DNA of 64,000 nucleotides from Allostella sp. ATCC 35155 (GCA_006738865.1 AP019701.1:4274001-4338000), one strand, 5' to 3'. Counted from the first letter of the stretch, positions 54,477-63,741 are shown. Program-made: numbers and translations. Notes: a model not told the origin generated them from the letters alone.

Positions 54477-54746
54477 ATGGCAAGTCCCAAGCTGACGCCG
54501 GCACAAGCCGAGGCGCATTGGCGCAAGACATCCCGACTGATGTGGACCATCCTATTCATCTGGTTCCTGGCGGGCTTCGGCGTCCACTTCTTCGCAGTCC
54601 AGCTCAACCAGATCGTGATCTTCGGGTTTCCTCTCGGCTTCTACATGGCCGCGCAGGGCTCGTTGATCGTCTTCGTCATCCTCTGCGCCTGGAGTTCCTC
54701 GGCGCAGAACCGGATCGACGAGGAATTCGGCGTCGCCGAAGACTGA
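54477..54746 (+). CDS. DUF4212 small membrane subunit of a symporter
   Basis: An 89-residue protein with two membrane helices (about 22-42, LMWTILFIWFLAGFGVHFFAV, and 50-74) and the family's HWRKTSRLMW and NRIDEEFGV ends. It is the conserved companion of VC_2705-type sodium:solute symporters, equivalent to DUF485 for ActP. The ATG at 54477 has AAGGGGGGAG 6 bases upstream, a very strong site. The symporter starts 17 bases after its stop. Confidence 0.92.
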   Translation: MASPKLTPAQAEAHWRKTSRLMWTILFIWFLAGFGVHFFAVQLNQIVIFGFPLGFYMAAQGSLIVFVILCAWSSSAQNRIDEEFGVAED

Positions 54747-54762
54747 AGCGGGAGGGCGGACC

Positions 54763-56589
54763 ATGGCAGTCTCGACCGGATCGGCAAGCTTCCTCGCCAA
54801 TCTCGGCAAGGTCTACGGCACATACACCGGGGCCTTTCTCGTCTTCACCGTCGTGCTCGCGGTTCTCGAGCAGATGGGGCTACCCAACAGGTGGATCGGC
54901 TACGCCTTCGTCTTCCTGACGATCTTCGTCTATGCCTATATCGGCTACCTGTCCCGGACGATGGAAATCTCCGAGTACTACGTAGCCGGGCGAACGGTGC
55001 CAGCCTTCTACAACGGCATGGCGACGGGCGCCGACTGGATGAGCGCGGCGTCGTTCATCTCCATGGCAGGCGGCCTCTTCATTTCCGGCTACAACGGCAT
55101 GGGCTTCGTGCTGGGCTGGACCGGCGGCTACGTCCTGGTGGCGATCCTGCTTGCGCCCTATCTGCGCAAGTTCGGACAGTTCACGGTCCCGGACTTCCTC
55201 GGCACCCGCTATGAGGGCAACGTCGCGCGCATCTGCGGCGTCGTGGTGCTGTTCTGCGCGTCCTTCACCTACATCGTCGCCCAGGCCTTCGGCATCGGCA
55301 TCATCACCTCGCGCTTCCTCGGCATTCCGTTCGAGTTCGCGATCTTCGCCGGACTGGTCGGCATCCTCGTCTGCTCGATGCTGGGCGGCATGCGGGCCGT
55401 CACCTGGACCCAGGTGGCGCAGTACATCATCCTCATCATCGCCTATCTCGTGCCCGTCGTCTGGCTGTCGACGACCAAGTACGGCATCCCGATCCCGGAG
55501 CTGACCTACGGGCAGGCGCTGAGCGAGATCACCGCGCTCGAAGACAAGCTGAACATCGTCCGCCGCCACGTCGAGCCGTTCGTCAATGCGGCCGGCCAGT
55601 TCAGCTGGACCGAGTTCCACAACTTCTGGGCGCTGGTGCTCTGTCTGATGGTCGGCACGGCATCGCTGCCGCACATCCTGATGCGCTACTTCACGACGCC
55701 GAACGTGCGCGAAGCCCGCCAGTCGGTGGCATGGAGCATCTTCTTCATCTTCCTGCTCTACTTCACCGCGCCGGCCTACGCCGCCTTCGCCAAGCTCGAG
55801 GTCTACCAGAACGTCATCGGCGCCCAGATCTCCACGCTCCCGGCATGGGTGCAGAGCTGGTCGCAGGTCGGCGGCCTGCTGACGATCAACGACGTCAACG
55901 GCAACGGCATCCTCGACGTCACCAAGTACGCGGTGGCGGGGCCGTTCCTCGACCTCGGCGAGTTGCGCATCAACCAGGACATCATCGTCCTCTCGATGCC
56001 GGAGGTGGCCGGCCTGCCCTACGTCATCTCGGGCCTGGTCGCGGCCGGCGGACTGGCGGCGGCCCTGTCGACCGCCGACGGACTGCTGCTCGCCATCGCC
56101 AACGCCCTGTCGCACGATGTCTACTACAAGATGATCGATCCGACGGCGTCGACGAAGCGGCGGCTGACGGTCGCGCGCACGCTGCTCATCCTCGTCGCGA
56201 TCCTGGCGGCGGTGGTGGCGGGCACCCGGCCCTCCGGCATCATCCAGATGGTGGCCTGGGCCTTCTCCCTGGCCGCGGCCGGCCTGTTCGCGCCGCTTGT
56301 CATGGGGATCTGGTGGAAACGCACCACGACGGTGGGCGCCATCACCGGCATGATCGCCGGCTTCGGCGTCTGCATGTACTATCTGATCTCCACCCACTAT
56401 TTCGGGGCACCACTGTGGTTCGGCATCCGGAACATCTCGAGCGCGATATTCGGGCTGCCGGTCGCCTTCATCGTGACCTGGCTGGTCAGCCTGGTGACGA
56501 CGCCACCGTCACCCGAAATGCAGGACTTCGTGGACTCGATCCGCGTGCCGCGCGGCGACGTGCGCGGCATCGCGGCCGCCCACGAATAG
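54763..56589 (+). CDS. Sodium:solute symporter, VC_2705 (acetate-type) family
   Basis: A 608-residue SSS-family transporter with about 13 helices. SRTMEISEYYVAGRTVPAFYNGMATGADWMSAASFISMAGGLFISG is the family start; GLPYVISGLVAAGGLAAALSTADGLLLAIANALSHD is the Na+ site region, and LPHILMRYFTTPNVREARQSV the conserved cytoplasmic loop. The likely substrate is acetate or another short monocarboxylate with Na+. It is paired with DUF4212 upstream and ends at a strong terminator (56609-56649). It is divergent from the DUF294/exonuclease regulators. Confidence 0.94.
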   Translation: MAVSTGSASFLANLGKVYGTYTGAFLVFTVVLAVLEQMGLPNRWIGYAFVFLTIFVYAYIGYLSRTMEISEYYVAGRTVPAFYNGMATGADWMSAASFISMAGGLFISGYNGMGFVLGWTGGYVLVAILLAPYLRKFGQFTVPDFLGTRYEGNVARICGVVVLFCASFTYIVAQAFGIGIITSRFLGIPFEFAIFAGLVGILVCSMLGGMRAVTWTQVAQYIILIIAYLVPVVWLSTTKYGIPIPELTYGQALSEITALEDKLNIVRRHVEPFVNAAGQFSWTEFHNFWALVLCLMVGTASLPHILMRYFTTPNVREARQSVAWSIFFIFLLYFTAPAYAAFAKLEVYQNVIGAQISTLPAWVQSWSQVGGLLTINDVNGNGILDVTKYAVAGPFLDLGELRINQDIIVLSMPEVAGLPYVISGLVAAGGLAAALSTADGLLLAIANALSHDVYYKMIDPTASTKRRLTVARTLLILVAILAAVVAGTRPSGIIQMVAWAFSLAAAGLFAPLVMGIWWKRTTTVGAITGMIAGFGVCMYYLISTHYFGAPLWFGIRNISSAIFGLPVAFIVTWLVSLVTTPPSPEMQDFVDSIRVPRGDVRGIAAAHE

Positions 56590-56608
56590 CCTGAGCCATC
56601 CGCTACCG

Positions 56609-56649
56609 GAGCGGCGGCATCCCCGACGGGTGCCGCCGCTCCCCTTTTT
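56609..56649 (+). terminator. Rho-independent terminator of the symporter operon
   Basis: Perfect 11-bp arms GAGCGGCGGCA (56609-56619) and TGCCGCCGCTC (56631-56641) with an 11-base loop, then CCC and five T (to 56649). It begins 20 bases past the symporter stop. Confidence 0.93.
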
Positions 56650-56665
56650 CGACCGGGGTTTCCGA

Positions 56666-56986
56666 TTGGCCGGCCCATCCGACATCTGGTGGTCGTATCT
56701 CTATTTCCACCTGCCGAACTATGCCCTGTCGGTGTTGTTCTACACCCTGTTCGGGCGCTTCCTGCTGGGCATCGTCGTACCGCCCGGCAGCCACAACTAC
56801 ATCCTGCGCTGGTTCTGCCGCCTGACCGACTGGCTGATCGGCCCGGTCGACCGCATCACGCCGCGCATGATCCCGCGCGTCCTGCTGCCGCCGGTCGCCG
56901 CCTTCTGGGTGATCGTCGCCCGCGTGCTGTTCTTCATGGCGATGTTCCAGGCCGGCCTGACGCCGCGCATGGCCCCCGCCGGCTGA
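56666..56986 (+). CDS. YggT-like small membrane protein
   Basis: About 106 residues with two clear helices (around 12-35, NYALSVLFYTLFGRFLLGIVV, and 70-90, PVAAFWVIVARVLFFMAMF) separated by HNYILRWFCRLTDWLIGPVDRITPRMIP, a loop that resembles the YggT family. I use the TTG at 56666, with GGGG 7 bases upstream. A GTG at 56630 is also in frame but lies inside the terminator hairpin of the symporter operon and is rejected. Function unknown; YggT proteins are linked to cell division or osmotic stress in other bacteria. Confidence 0.6.
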   Translation: MAGPSDIWWSYLYFHLPNYALSVLFYTLFGRFLLGIVVPPGSHNYILRWFCRLTDWLIGPVDRITPRMIPRVLLPPVAAFWVIVARVLFFMAMFQAGLTPRMAPAG

Positions 56987-57003
56987 GGAGGCGGCCCCCC
57001 GCG

Positions 57004-57321
57004 ATGATCTTCGATCGCCACATGCTCTTCACGCTCGTCGTCGGCATCGCCGTGGTGAACGGCATCTTCTCGCCCTACCTCAACGTCGCGGTCCCGATCA
57101 CCGCCGTGCTGATGCCCGAGGTCTTCCCGCGCAACCCGCACTGGGTCCTGTTCTTCAGCTCGATCCTGGTCGCGAGCGCGACCCTGCTGTTCGCCGGCGT
57201 GCCGGCGGCGATCCACGAGCGCATGCAGGCCGACGCGCCCGATTCGACCGGGCCGATGTGGACCTGGCTGACCGTCGCCACCCTCCTGACCTTGCCGGCG
57301 CTGCCCAACATCGCCCCCTGA
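57004..57321 (+). CDS. Unknown small membrane protein
   Basis: A 105-residue protein with three hydrophobic segments (about 7-26, LFTLVVGIAVVNGIFSPYLN; 47-65, WVLFFSSILVASATLLFAG; 84-102). No family recognised. It follows the YggT-like gene by 17 bases and is probably cotranscribed with it. The ATG at 57004 follows a GGAGG site at 56987-56991. Confidence 0.75.
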   Translation: MIFDRHMLFTLVVGIAVVNGIFSPYLNVAVPITAVLMPEVFPRNPHWVLFFSSILVASATLLFAGVPAAIHERMQADAPDSTGPMWTWLTVATLLTLPALPNIAP

Positions 57322-57406
57322 AGCCGCCGCCGCTGGTGCCGAGCCGGGGCGAACGCTTAGGCTGGCGCGCCCGCATCGCCCCTGCCGCCACGGGAGGACC
57401 GTCCGC

Positions 57407-59044
57407 TTGTTCACGATCTATCCGGCTCGCCGCATCCTGACCATGAACCCGGCCCGGCCGGAGGCGACCCATGTGGCCGTCCGCGACGGGCGCGTGCTCG
57501 GCGTCGGCGACCTCGCGGAGCTGCAGGTCTGGGGCGCGCACCGCATCGACGACCGCTTCGCCGACCTCATGCTCCTGCCGGGGCTGGTCGAAGGGCACAG
57601 CCACATCTCCGAGGGGGTGTTCTGGCAGTCGGTCTATTGCGGGTTCTTCGACCGGATGGACCCCGACGGCAAGGTCTGGGCGGGCCTGCCGACCATCGAC
57701 GCCATCCTCGCCCGGCTGGCGGAGGCGGAGACCGCGCTCGCCGACCCGGCACTTCCCCTTTCGGGATGGTCCCTCGATCCGATCTACTACGGCGACCGGC
57801 GCATCGGCCGGGCCGAGCTCGACCGTGTGTCGACCGACCGACCGATCGGCATCATGCATGCCAGCGGCCATATCCTCAGCGTCAACACCCGGGCGCTGGA
57901 GCTGGCCGGGCTACTGCGGCCCGGACTGAACCATCCCGGCATACCGCTCGGCGCGGACGGGCTGCCGACGGGCGAACTCAAGGGGCCGGAGGCGATGATG
58001 CCGGCCGGCCGCCATTGCGGCTTCGACCGCGAGAAGCAGGCCGGGGACGAGCGCGGCCTGCGCCAGTTCGCGCGGCTGTGCGTGCGCCGCGGCGTCACGA
58101 CGGCGACCGACCTCGCCAACCTGCTGCCGGACGATGCGGTCGACATGATGCTGCGGGTGACCGGCGAGGCCGCCTTTCCGGCGCGCATCGTCTCCTTCCG
58201 CCGCAACTACGGCCTGTCGATGGCCGATCTCGTCGCGCGCGCAGCGGCGCTCCGGGCGCGCAGCAGCGACCGCCTTCGCCTCGGCGGAGTGAAGCTGTTC
58301 GCCGACGGCTCGATCCAGGGCTTCTCGGCCCGCCTGCGCTGGCCGGGCTATCTCGGCGGGCAGCCGAACGGGCTCTGGTACATCGCACCCGAACAGCTGA
58401 CCGAGGCCTACGAGCGGGCGCTGGCAGCGGGCATCCTCGTCCACACCCACACCAACGGCGACGAGGCGACGGACCTCGCCTTGGACTGCCTCGAAGCCGC
58501 GCTGCGGCGACAGGCCGGTCCCGACCACCGCTTCACCCTGCAGCATTGCCAGTTGGGCGACCCGGCGCAGTTCCGGCGGATGAAGGCGCTCGGCATGTGC
58601 GTCAACCTCTTCCCCAATCACCATTTCTACTGGGGCGATCAGCATTACGAGACGACGCTGGGGCCGGAGCGCGCCGAACGGATGAACGCCTGCGCCTCGG
58701 CGCTGGCGGCGGGCGTGCCGATGGCCATGCATTCCGATGCGCCGGTGACGCCGCTCGGCCCGCTCTTCACCGCCTGGTGCGCGGTCAACCGCCGGACCGC
58801 CAGCGGCCGCATCCTCGGCGCGGCCGAGCGGATCGGCGTCGCCGACGCGCTGCGGGCCATCACGCTCGGCGCGGCCTACACGCTGCACCTCGATGGCGAG
58901 CTGGGGTCGATCGCCTGCGGCAAGCGCGCCGACTTCGCGGTGCTGGAGGACGATCCGACGACGATCGCGCCCGAAAACCTGAAGGACGTGCGCGTCTGGG
59001 GCACGGTGCAGGGCGGACGCGTCTTCGCCGCCGCCGACATCTGA
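57407..59044 (+). CDS. Amidohydrolase (YtcJ-like)
   Basis: A 545-residue metal-dependent hydrolase of the YtcJ/amidohydrolase_3 group. The N-terminal metal motif is LPGLVEGHSHI (H-x-H near 63-65), the central carbamylated-Lys region is around LRLGGVKLFADGSIQG, followed by VHTHTNGDEATDLALD, HRFTLQHCQLGD and the last metal Asp in MAMHSDAPVTPLGP. The start is a TTG at 57407; the family's usual position supports it. The substrate is unknown; the group includes N-substituted formamide and amide hydrolases. It is followed 7 bases later by the CobW-family gene. Confidence 0.9.
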   Translation: MFTIYPARRILTMNPARPEATHVAVRDGRVLGVGDLAELQVWGAHRIDDRFADLMLLPGLVEGHSHISEGVFWQSVYCGFFDRMDPDGKVWAGLPTIDAILARLAEAETALADPALPLSGWSLDPIYYGDRRIGRAELDRVSTDRPIGIMHASGHILSVNTRALELAGLLRPGLNHPGIPLGADGLPTGELKGPEAMMPAGRHCGFDREKQAGDERGLRQFARLCVRRGVTTATDLANLLPDDAVDMMLRVTGEAAFPARIVSFRRNYGLSMADLVARAAALRARSSDRLRLGGVKLFADGSIQGFSARLRWPGYLGGQPNGLWYIAPEQLTEAYERALAAGILVHTHTNGDEATDLALDCLEAALRRQAGPDHRFTLQHCQLGDPAQFRRMKALGMCVNLFPNHHFYWGDQHYETTLGPERAERMNACASALAAGVPMAMHSDAPVTPLGPLFTAWCAVNRRTASGRILGAAERIGVADALRAITLGAAYTLHLDGELGSIACGKRADFAVLEDDPTTIAPENLKDVRVWGTVQGGRVFAAADI

Positions 59045-59051
59045 CGACGCC

Positions 59052-59975
59052 ATGGCGGCCGCCCCTGCCCTGCCGGTCACGGTGATCGGCGGCTATCTCG
59101 GCGCCGGCAAGACCACCCTCGTCAACCACCTGCTGCGCCATGCCGGCGGCCGGCGGCTGGCCGTCCTCGTCAATGATTTCGGCGCGCTGCCGATCGACGC
59201 CGACCTGATCGAAGGGGCCGATGGGGCGGTGCTGGCGATCGCCGGCGGCTGCGTCTGCTGCGCCTATGGCAGCGACCTCATCGAGGGGCTGGAGGCGATG
59301 GCCGCGCGGCGGCCGCGTCCCGACCATGTGATCGTCGAGACCAGCGGCGTCGCCCTGCCGGATGCGGTCGCCCAGTCGGTCCAGCTCCTCGCCAGCTATC
59401 GCCGCGACGCGATCATCGTGGTCGCCGACATCGAGACCACGGCCCGGCAGGCCGACGACCGCTACATGGGCGATACGATCCGGCGCCAGCTCGCCGCCGC
59501 CGACATCGTGGTCGCCAGCAAGGCGGATCTGGCGGGCGAGGACACCCTGGCGGCGGCGCAGGAATGGCTGGCGGGCGCCGCGCCGCATGCCGCGGTGCTG
59601 CCGGCCGTCCGCGGGGCGCTGCCGCCGGAGGCGCTGCTCGGTCCGCCGGCGACCGGCCGCCTGCTGCTGTCGCGGCAGGCGCCGCACGATGCCGCCTGGA
59701 GCAGCCAGGCCTTCGCCATAGACCGGCCGGTCGATGCCGAGCGGCTGGCCGCCCGGCTGGCCGAGCCCGCCATGGGCCTGGTCCGCGCCAAGGGCGTCCT
59801 CGCCGGCCGCGCCGGCCCGGTCGCACTGCAGGTCGTCGGCCGGCGCTGGGAGGTGACGCCGGCCGCAGACACGCCCGCAGCCGGGGGCGGCCTGGTCGCC
59901 ATCGCCGTCGGCGCGCCGCTGCGGAGCGACGCCATCCACGCCGCCATCGCCGAGGCGACGCTCGCCGAGGCGTGA
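59052..59975 (+). CDS. CobW/G3E family GTP-binding protein
   Basis: A 307-residue P-loop GTPase and metallochaperone. Walker A is GGYLGAGKTTLVNHLL (13-28), the metal-binding CxCC motif is GGCVCC (C67, C69, C70), and the conserved VIVETSGVALPD follows. The GTPase base-recognition motif is ASKAD. The C-terminal CobW_C domain is present. The next-door amidohydrolase is a plausible zinc client, inferred only from adjacency. Confidence 0.92.
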   Translation: MAAAPALPVTVIGGYLGAGKTTLVNHLLRHAGGRRLAVLVNDFGALPIDADLIEGADGAVLAIAGGCVCCAYGSDLIEGLEAMAARRPRPDHVIVETSGVALPDAVAQSVQLLASYRRDAIIVVADIETTARQADDRYMGDTIRRQLAAADIVVASKADLAGEDTLAAAQEWLAGAAPHAAVLPAVRGALPPEALLGPPATGRLLLSRQAPHDAAWSSQAFAIDRPVDAERLAARLAEPAMGLVRAKGVLAGRAGPVALQVVGRRWEVTPAADTPAAGGGLVAIAVGAPLRSDAIHAAIAEATLAEA

Positions 59976-60014
59976 TTTGCCGGGTTGCCGCCACAGGCCG
60001 TAGCCTCGTCGGCC

Positions 60015-60380
60015 GTGACGGCGCGAATCCTCCAGGCTGCCGACCTCTCGATCCGACGCGGTTGCGGGTTCGGCCTGATCGCGGTCGCCACCACCATGGT
60101 CGGGCTCGCCAGCGACATGGCGCTCGCGACCTCGGGCGCGGCGATCATGCTGGCCCTGATGGGGGCCATCCTCGCCCTCAAGGGCTTCCGGGCGCCGCAC
60201 CGCAGCTATCGCACGACCGAGCTGTGGCTGCTGATCGACCGTCGCCACGAACTGCCGGAGGACGCGGCGCAGGCGGTCATCGGCGGGATCCTGCGCGATC
60301 GCTATTTCTGGCACGCTGGCTGGGCCGCCGTGATCGCGGCGGGCATGTGGCTGCTGAGCGTCGTGCTGCGCCTGCTGTAG
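60015..60380 (+). CDS. Unknown small membrane protein
   Basis: About 121 residues with two N-terminal helices (around 17-35 and 38-55, GLIAVATTMVGLASDMALATSGAAIMLALMGAILAL) and one C-terminal helix (about 100-118, AGWAAVIAAGMWLLSVVLRLL), with a charged loop containing YRTTELWLLIDRRHELPEDAAQAV between. The GTG at 60015 is preferred; a TTG at 59985 is possible. No family recognised. It is convergent with the serine hydrolase gene, 16 bases away. Confidence 0.7.
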   Translation: MTARILQAADLSIRRGCGFGLIAVATTMVGLASDMALATSGAAIMLALMGAILALKGFRAPHRSYRTTELWLLIDRRHELPEDAAQAVIGGILRDRYFWHAGWAAVIAAGMWLLSVVLRLL

Positions 60381-60396
60381 ACGAGCCCGGTCGGCG

Positions 60397-61536
60397 CTAC
60401 CGCAGCGCCCGCGCCACCGCGGCGAAGAAGGCGTCGTCGTCGATCTCGAGGCGCATCTTCATGCTCGGCTTGGACCGCGCGCTCAGCACCACCACGACGA
60501 GTTCCTCGCGCGGATTGAGGTGGAGGAACTGGCCGTAGATGCCCTCCGCCTGGAAGCTGTCTTCGAGGTCGGGATCGGGCAGCACGGGAATCCACCACAT
60601 GTACCCGTAGGGGACGCGCTGCCCATCGGCCATGTAGGGCGCCCCCGCCTCCGCGAACCAGCCGGGCGGCAGGGTCGGCCGGCCGTCGACGATGCCGCCC
60701 TCCAGCACGAAGCGGCCGAAGCGGGCATAGTCGCGCAAGGTTGCCGTCATGCCGCTGCCGGAGACGGTCATGCCGCCGGGGCTCTCCTCCCACCAGGTGG
60801 CGTCGTGTTCCATGCCGATGCGCGACCAGATGCGGTCGCCGAGATAGTCGGCGAGGTTCATCCCGGTCGCGCCCTCGACCACGGCGCCGAGGAGATAGGA
60901 TTCGCCCGTGTTGTAGGCCCAGGCGGTGCCCGGCGGCGACCGGCGCGGCAGGCGGCCCATATGATCCAGGATGGCGCCCGCCTGCCATTCGAGCTGCCGG
61001 TCAAGCAGCTGCCGGCGGTCGGAGGCCGGGTCGACATAGGTCTCGTCCCAGGCGACGCCCGACGCCATGCGCAGGAGCTGGCGCACCGAGACCTCGGCAT
61101 AGGCGCCGCCGACGGCGGCATAGCGCGTGACCGGGTCGTCGAGGCTGCGGATGTATCCTTCCGCGAGCGCCATGCCGGCGAGCGTCGATGCGAAGGACTT
61201 GGCGAGCGAGCAGGACCACCATTGCGTCTCGGGTCCGATGCCGAGCTCGTAGGTCTCCAGCACCACCCGGCCGCGCTTCATCACCAGGAGGCCGGCGACA
61301 CGGTTGACCGAGAGATAGTCGACGAGGTCCCAGCTGCGCCCGGCATGGCGGATGGCGAGTGGCGGCAGCCTCTCCTCCGCGGCGGGCAGCGGCCGTGTCG
61401 CCGGGCCGCGGGCGATGCGGCGCCAGGGCATGGCGCGACCCGGGTCCGACATCATCGACACCAGCTCGCCCGGCCGCAGCGTCCCGTCATAGAAGCGCAG
61501 CAGCGCGGCGCGCGCCGCGGCATCCGGCCTGGTCAT
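60397..61536 (-). CDS. Serine hydrolase, beta-lactamase/class C-like
   Basis: A 379-residue protein of the beta-lactamase/penicillin-binding-protein-like serine hydrolase family. The SxxK motif is SLAK (S110-K113), the second motif is YNT (208-210) in WAYNTGESYLLG, and the C-terminal HLNPREELVVVVLS strand completes the fold. No signal peptide is visible, so it is probably cytosolic, arguing for an esterase or amidase rather than a cell-wall enzyme. Its ATG overlaps the LysR stop (ATGA, 61533-61536). Confidence 0.88.
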   Translation of the reverse strand: MTRPDAAARAALLRFYDGTLRPGELVSMMSDPGRAMPWRRIARGPATRPLPAAEERLPPLAIRHAGRSWDLVDYLSVNRVAGLLVMKRGRVVLETYELGIGPETQWWSCSLAKSFASTLAGMALAEGYIRSLDDPVTRYAAVGGAYAEVSVRQLLRMASGVAWDETYVDPASDRRQLLDRQLEWQAGAILDHMGRLPRRSPPGTAWAYNTGESYLLGAVVEGATGMNLADYLGDRIWSRIGMEHDATWWEESPGGMTVSGSGMTATLRDYARFGRFVLEGGIVDGRPTLPPGWFAEAGAPYMADGQRVPYGYMWWIPVLPDPDLEDSFQAEGIYGQFLHLNPREELVVVVLSARSKPSMKMRLEIDDDAFFAAVARALR

Positions 61537-62447
61537 GGATGTTCCCTTCCGTCCCGGTGCCGGGCGACGATGGCGCGCGCGGCCGCAATCTCCCGCAGGA
61601 GCCATTCCTCGAAGAGTCGGACCTGGCGCCGGGCGCGACCGGGCGGGCGGACGAGCCAGTAGGAGATGCCGGTCGCCACCGCCGGCGCGACCGCGACGAG
61701 GCGTCCGGCCGCGACCGCCGGCTCGGCCAGCACGACGTCGGTCATGGCGACCCCCAGCCCCGCCTCGGCCGCGCTCAGCGCCATGTCGAGCGCGTCGAAG
61801 TCGAGCCCACCGGACATGTCCAGCGCCCGGTCCGGCGGCTGGCCGGCCGCCTCGGCCCAGATTCGCCAGTCGCGCCGGTCGGGCATGGGATGCAGCAGGG
61901 TCGCCCCGGCAAGATCGCCGCCCTGCGCCGCGCGGCAGGCGGGGGCGCAGACCGGGTGGATCCATTCCGGATAGAGCTCGACGGCGCAGTCCGCCGGCCA
62001 GTCGCCGAGGCCGTAGCGGATGCCGAGGTCGGCGTCGCCGTCGCCGGGCGCCATGTCCTCGAGCCGGGTCTGCACCGCGATCCGGACCAGGGGGTGCTGC
62101 GCCTGGAAACCGTGCAGGCGCGGCAGCAGCCAGCGCAGCGCGAAGGTGGGCAGCACCTTGACCCGGACGGCGTCGCGATCGCCCTGGAAGGGTTCGACCG
62201 CGGCGGCGATGCGATCGAAGGCCGCCCGCGTCTCGGCCGCGAGGCGCCGGCCGGGCTCGGTGATCGCGAGCCCGGCGGGGGTGCGCACGAAGAGCGCGGC
62301 GCCGAGCTGATCCTCGAGGATGCGGACCTGCCGGCTGACCGCGCTCTCGCTGACATGAAGGATGGCCGCCGCCTTGCGGATGCTGAGCTGGGCCGCCACC
62401 ACCTCGAAGCAGCGCAGCGCGTTGAGCGAAGGCAGTCGGCGATTCAT
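61533..62447 (-). CDS. LysR family regulator (GcvA-like)
   Basis: A 304-residue LysR-type transcriptional regulator. The N-terminal winged HTH (1-60) starts MNRRLPSLNALRCFEVVAAQLSIRKAAAILHVSESAVSRQVRILE, the GcvA-type signature, and the effector domain follows (90-300). It is embedded between the FAD oxidoreductase and serine hydrolase genes with ATGA overlaps on both sides (62444-62447 and 61533-61536), so it is cotranscribed with genes it probably controls. The ligand may be an amino acid or derivative, by analogy to GcvA. Confidence 0.93.
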   Translation of the reverse strand: MNRRLPSLNALRCFEVVAAQLSIRKAAAILHVSESAVSRQVRILEDQLGAALFVRTPAGLAITEPGRRLAAETRAAFDRIAAAVEPFQGDRDAVRVKVLPTFALRWLLPRLHGFQAQHPLVRIAVQTRLEDMAPGDGDADLGIRYGLGDWPADCAVELYPEWIHPVCAPACRAAQGGDLAGATLLHPMPDRRDWRIWAEAAGQPPDRALDMSGGLDFDALDMALSAAEAGLGVAMTDVVLAEPAVAAGRLVAVAPAVATGISYWLVRPPGRARRQVRLFEEWLLREIAAARAIVARHRDGREHP

Positions 62448-63601
62448 TGCTCCGGCGCGACCGGCCGGCCGCGCCCGGCCAATCCCGGGCGCAGCGGCGA
62501 CAGGTCGGCGGCGGCAACGCCGAGGCGCTGCTGCTCGTCCGGCAGCGGGCGCCCGTCTATGATGGCCGCGATCGCCTGGCCCATGGCGGGCGAGGTCAGG
62601 ATGCCGCAGCCGCCCTGCCCGGCCAGCCAGTAGAAGCCGGGGGCATCGGGGCGGGTGCCGGCCACCGGCTCGCGGTCGGCGGCGAAGCTGCGCAGACCGG
62701 CCCAGCGGGCGATCGGCCGGCCGATGCGCAGCATCGTGTCCTGCTCGATGTTGTGGATCGCCTGCGCCACGTCCTCGTCCTCGGGGAAAGCGTCGCCCGG
62801 CTCGGCCGGGGTCGCATCCGACAGGCTGCCCATGAAGCAGCCGCGCTCCGGCTGAACGTACCAGCCATAGTCGACATTGCCGACATGGGTCCAGGAGGCG
62901 GCCGCAGGGTCGGGCGGGCTCGCGAAGGTGAAGGCGGTGCGGCGATGGGGCCGGATGCCGATCGGGGAGAGGCCGGCCATCCGCGTCACCGCGTCAACCC
63001 AGGCGCCGGCCGCATTCACCACCACCGCGGCCCGCAGTTCGCCCTGGGGGATCGTCGCGACCCAGCCGCCGCTCTCCCGGCGCAGCGCCGCAAGGGGTCG
63101 GCCGGACAGCAGCAGGGCGCCGTTGGCCCGTGCGGTGCGCAGGTAGCCCTGCAGCATCGCATGGACGTCCATGTCCATGGCGCCCGGCTCGTAGAGACCG
63201 GCATCGACCTTGTCGGCGACGAGGGCCGGGAAGAGCGCCAGCGAAGCGGCGCGGTCCAGCCGCTCCGCCGCCGCGCCGACCGATTCGAGCGTCGCGGCGA
63301 GGCGATCGAGCTTCGCCTCCTGGCCCGCGCGGCAGACGGTCAGGCAGCCGCGCGGCGTCAGCAGGGGGTGCTCGGCGAATCCGGCGGGCGGCGCCTCCAG
63401 GAAGGGCCGGCTCGCCTGGGCCATGCGGCGCATGGTCGGCGCCGAGATGCCGACAGTGAACTGCCCGGCGCTGCGCCCGGAGCTGTGGTAGCCGAAATGC
63501 TCCTCCTGCTCGACGAGCGCGACCTTGGCGAAAGCCGACAGGAAGCAGGCGGCCGACGCGCCGGCGATCCCGCCGCCGATGATGACGATGTCGACCTGCA
63601 T
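62444..63601 (-). CDS. FAD-dependent oxidoreductase (DAO family)
   Basis: A 385-residue D-amino-acid-oxidase-fold enzyme. The N-terminus MQVDIVIIGGGIAGASAACFL is the FAD-binding Rossmann loop, EEHFGYHSSGRSAGQF contacts the flavin, and the C-terminal GFYWLAGQGGCGILTSPAMGQAIA is the second FAD motif. The substrate is likely an amino acid or secondary amine. The ATG at 63601 is chosen because the Rossmann motif begins at residue 4. It heads an operon with the LysR and serine hydrolase genes and is divergent from a second DAO-fold gene. Confidence 0.92.
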   Translation of the reverse strand: MQVDIVIIGGGIAGASAACFLSAFAKVALVEQEEHFGYHSSGRSAGQFTVGISAPTMRRMAQASRPFLEAPPAGFAEHPLLTPRGCLTVCRAGQEAKLDRLAATLESVGAAAERLDRAASLALFPALVADKVDAGLYEPGAMDMDVHAMLQGYLRTARANGALLLSGRPLAALRRESGGWVATIPQGELRAAVVVNAAGAWVDAVTRMAGLSPIGIRPHRRTAFTFASPPDPAAASWTHVGNVDYGWYVQPERGCFMGSLSDATPAEPGDAFPEDEDVAQAIHNIEQDTMLRIGRPIARWAGLRSFAADREPVAGTRPDAPGFYWLAGQGGCGILTSPAMGQAIAAIIDGRPLPDEQQRLGVAAADLSPLRPGLAGRGRPVAPEQ

Positions 63602-63741
63602 GCCTGGCTCCCACGTTTCCTTTGCCGCGGCAGAGGATGCCGCCGCTGGCCGCTTGTCGACGAGAATCGACCGGCCGGGCGATCGAAAAAGCTGGGGTGC
63701 CCCCCGAAGAATTGTCCTCGACAGCGGGCGGCACACGCCGG

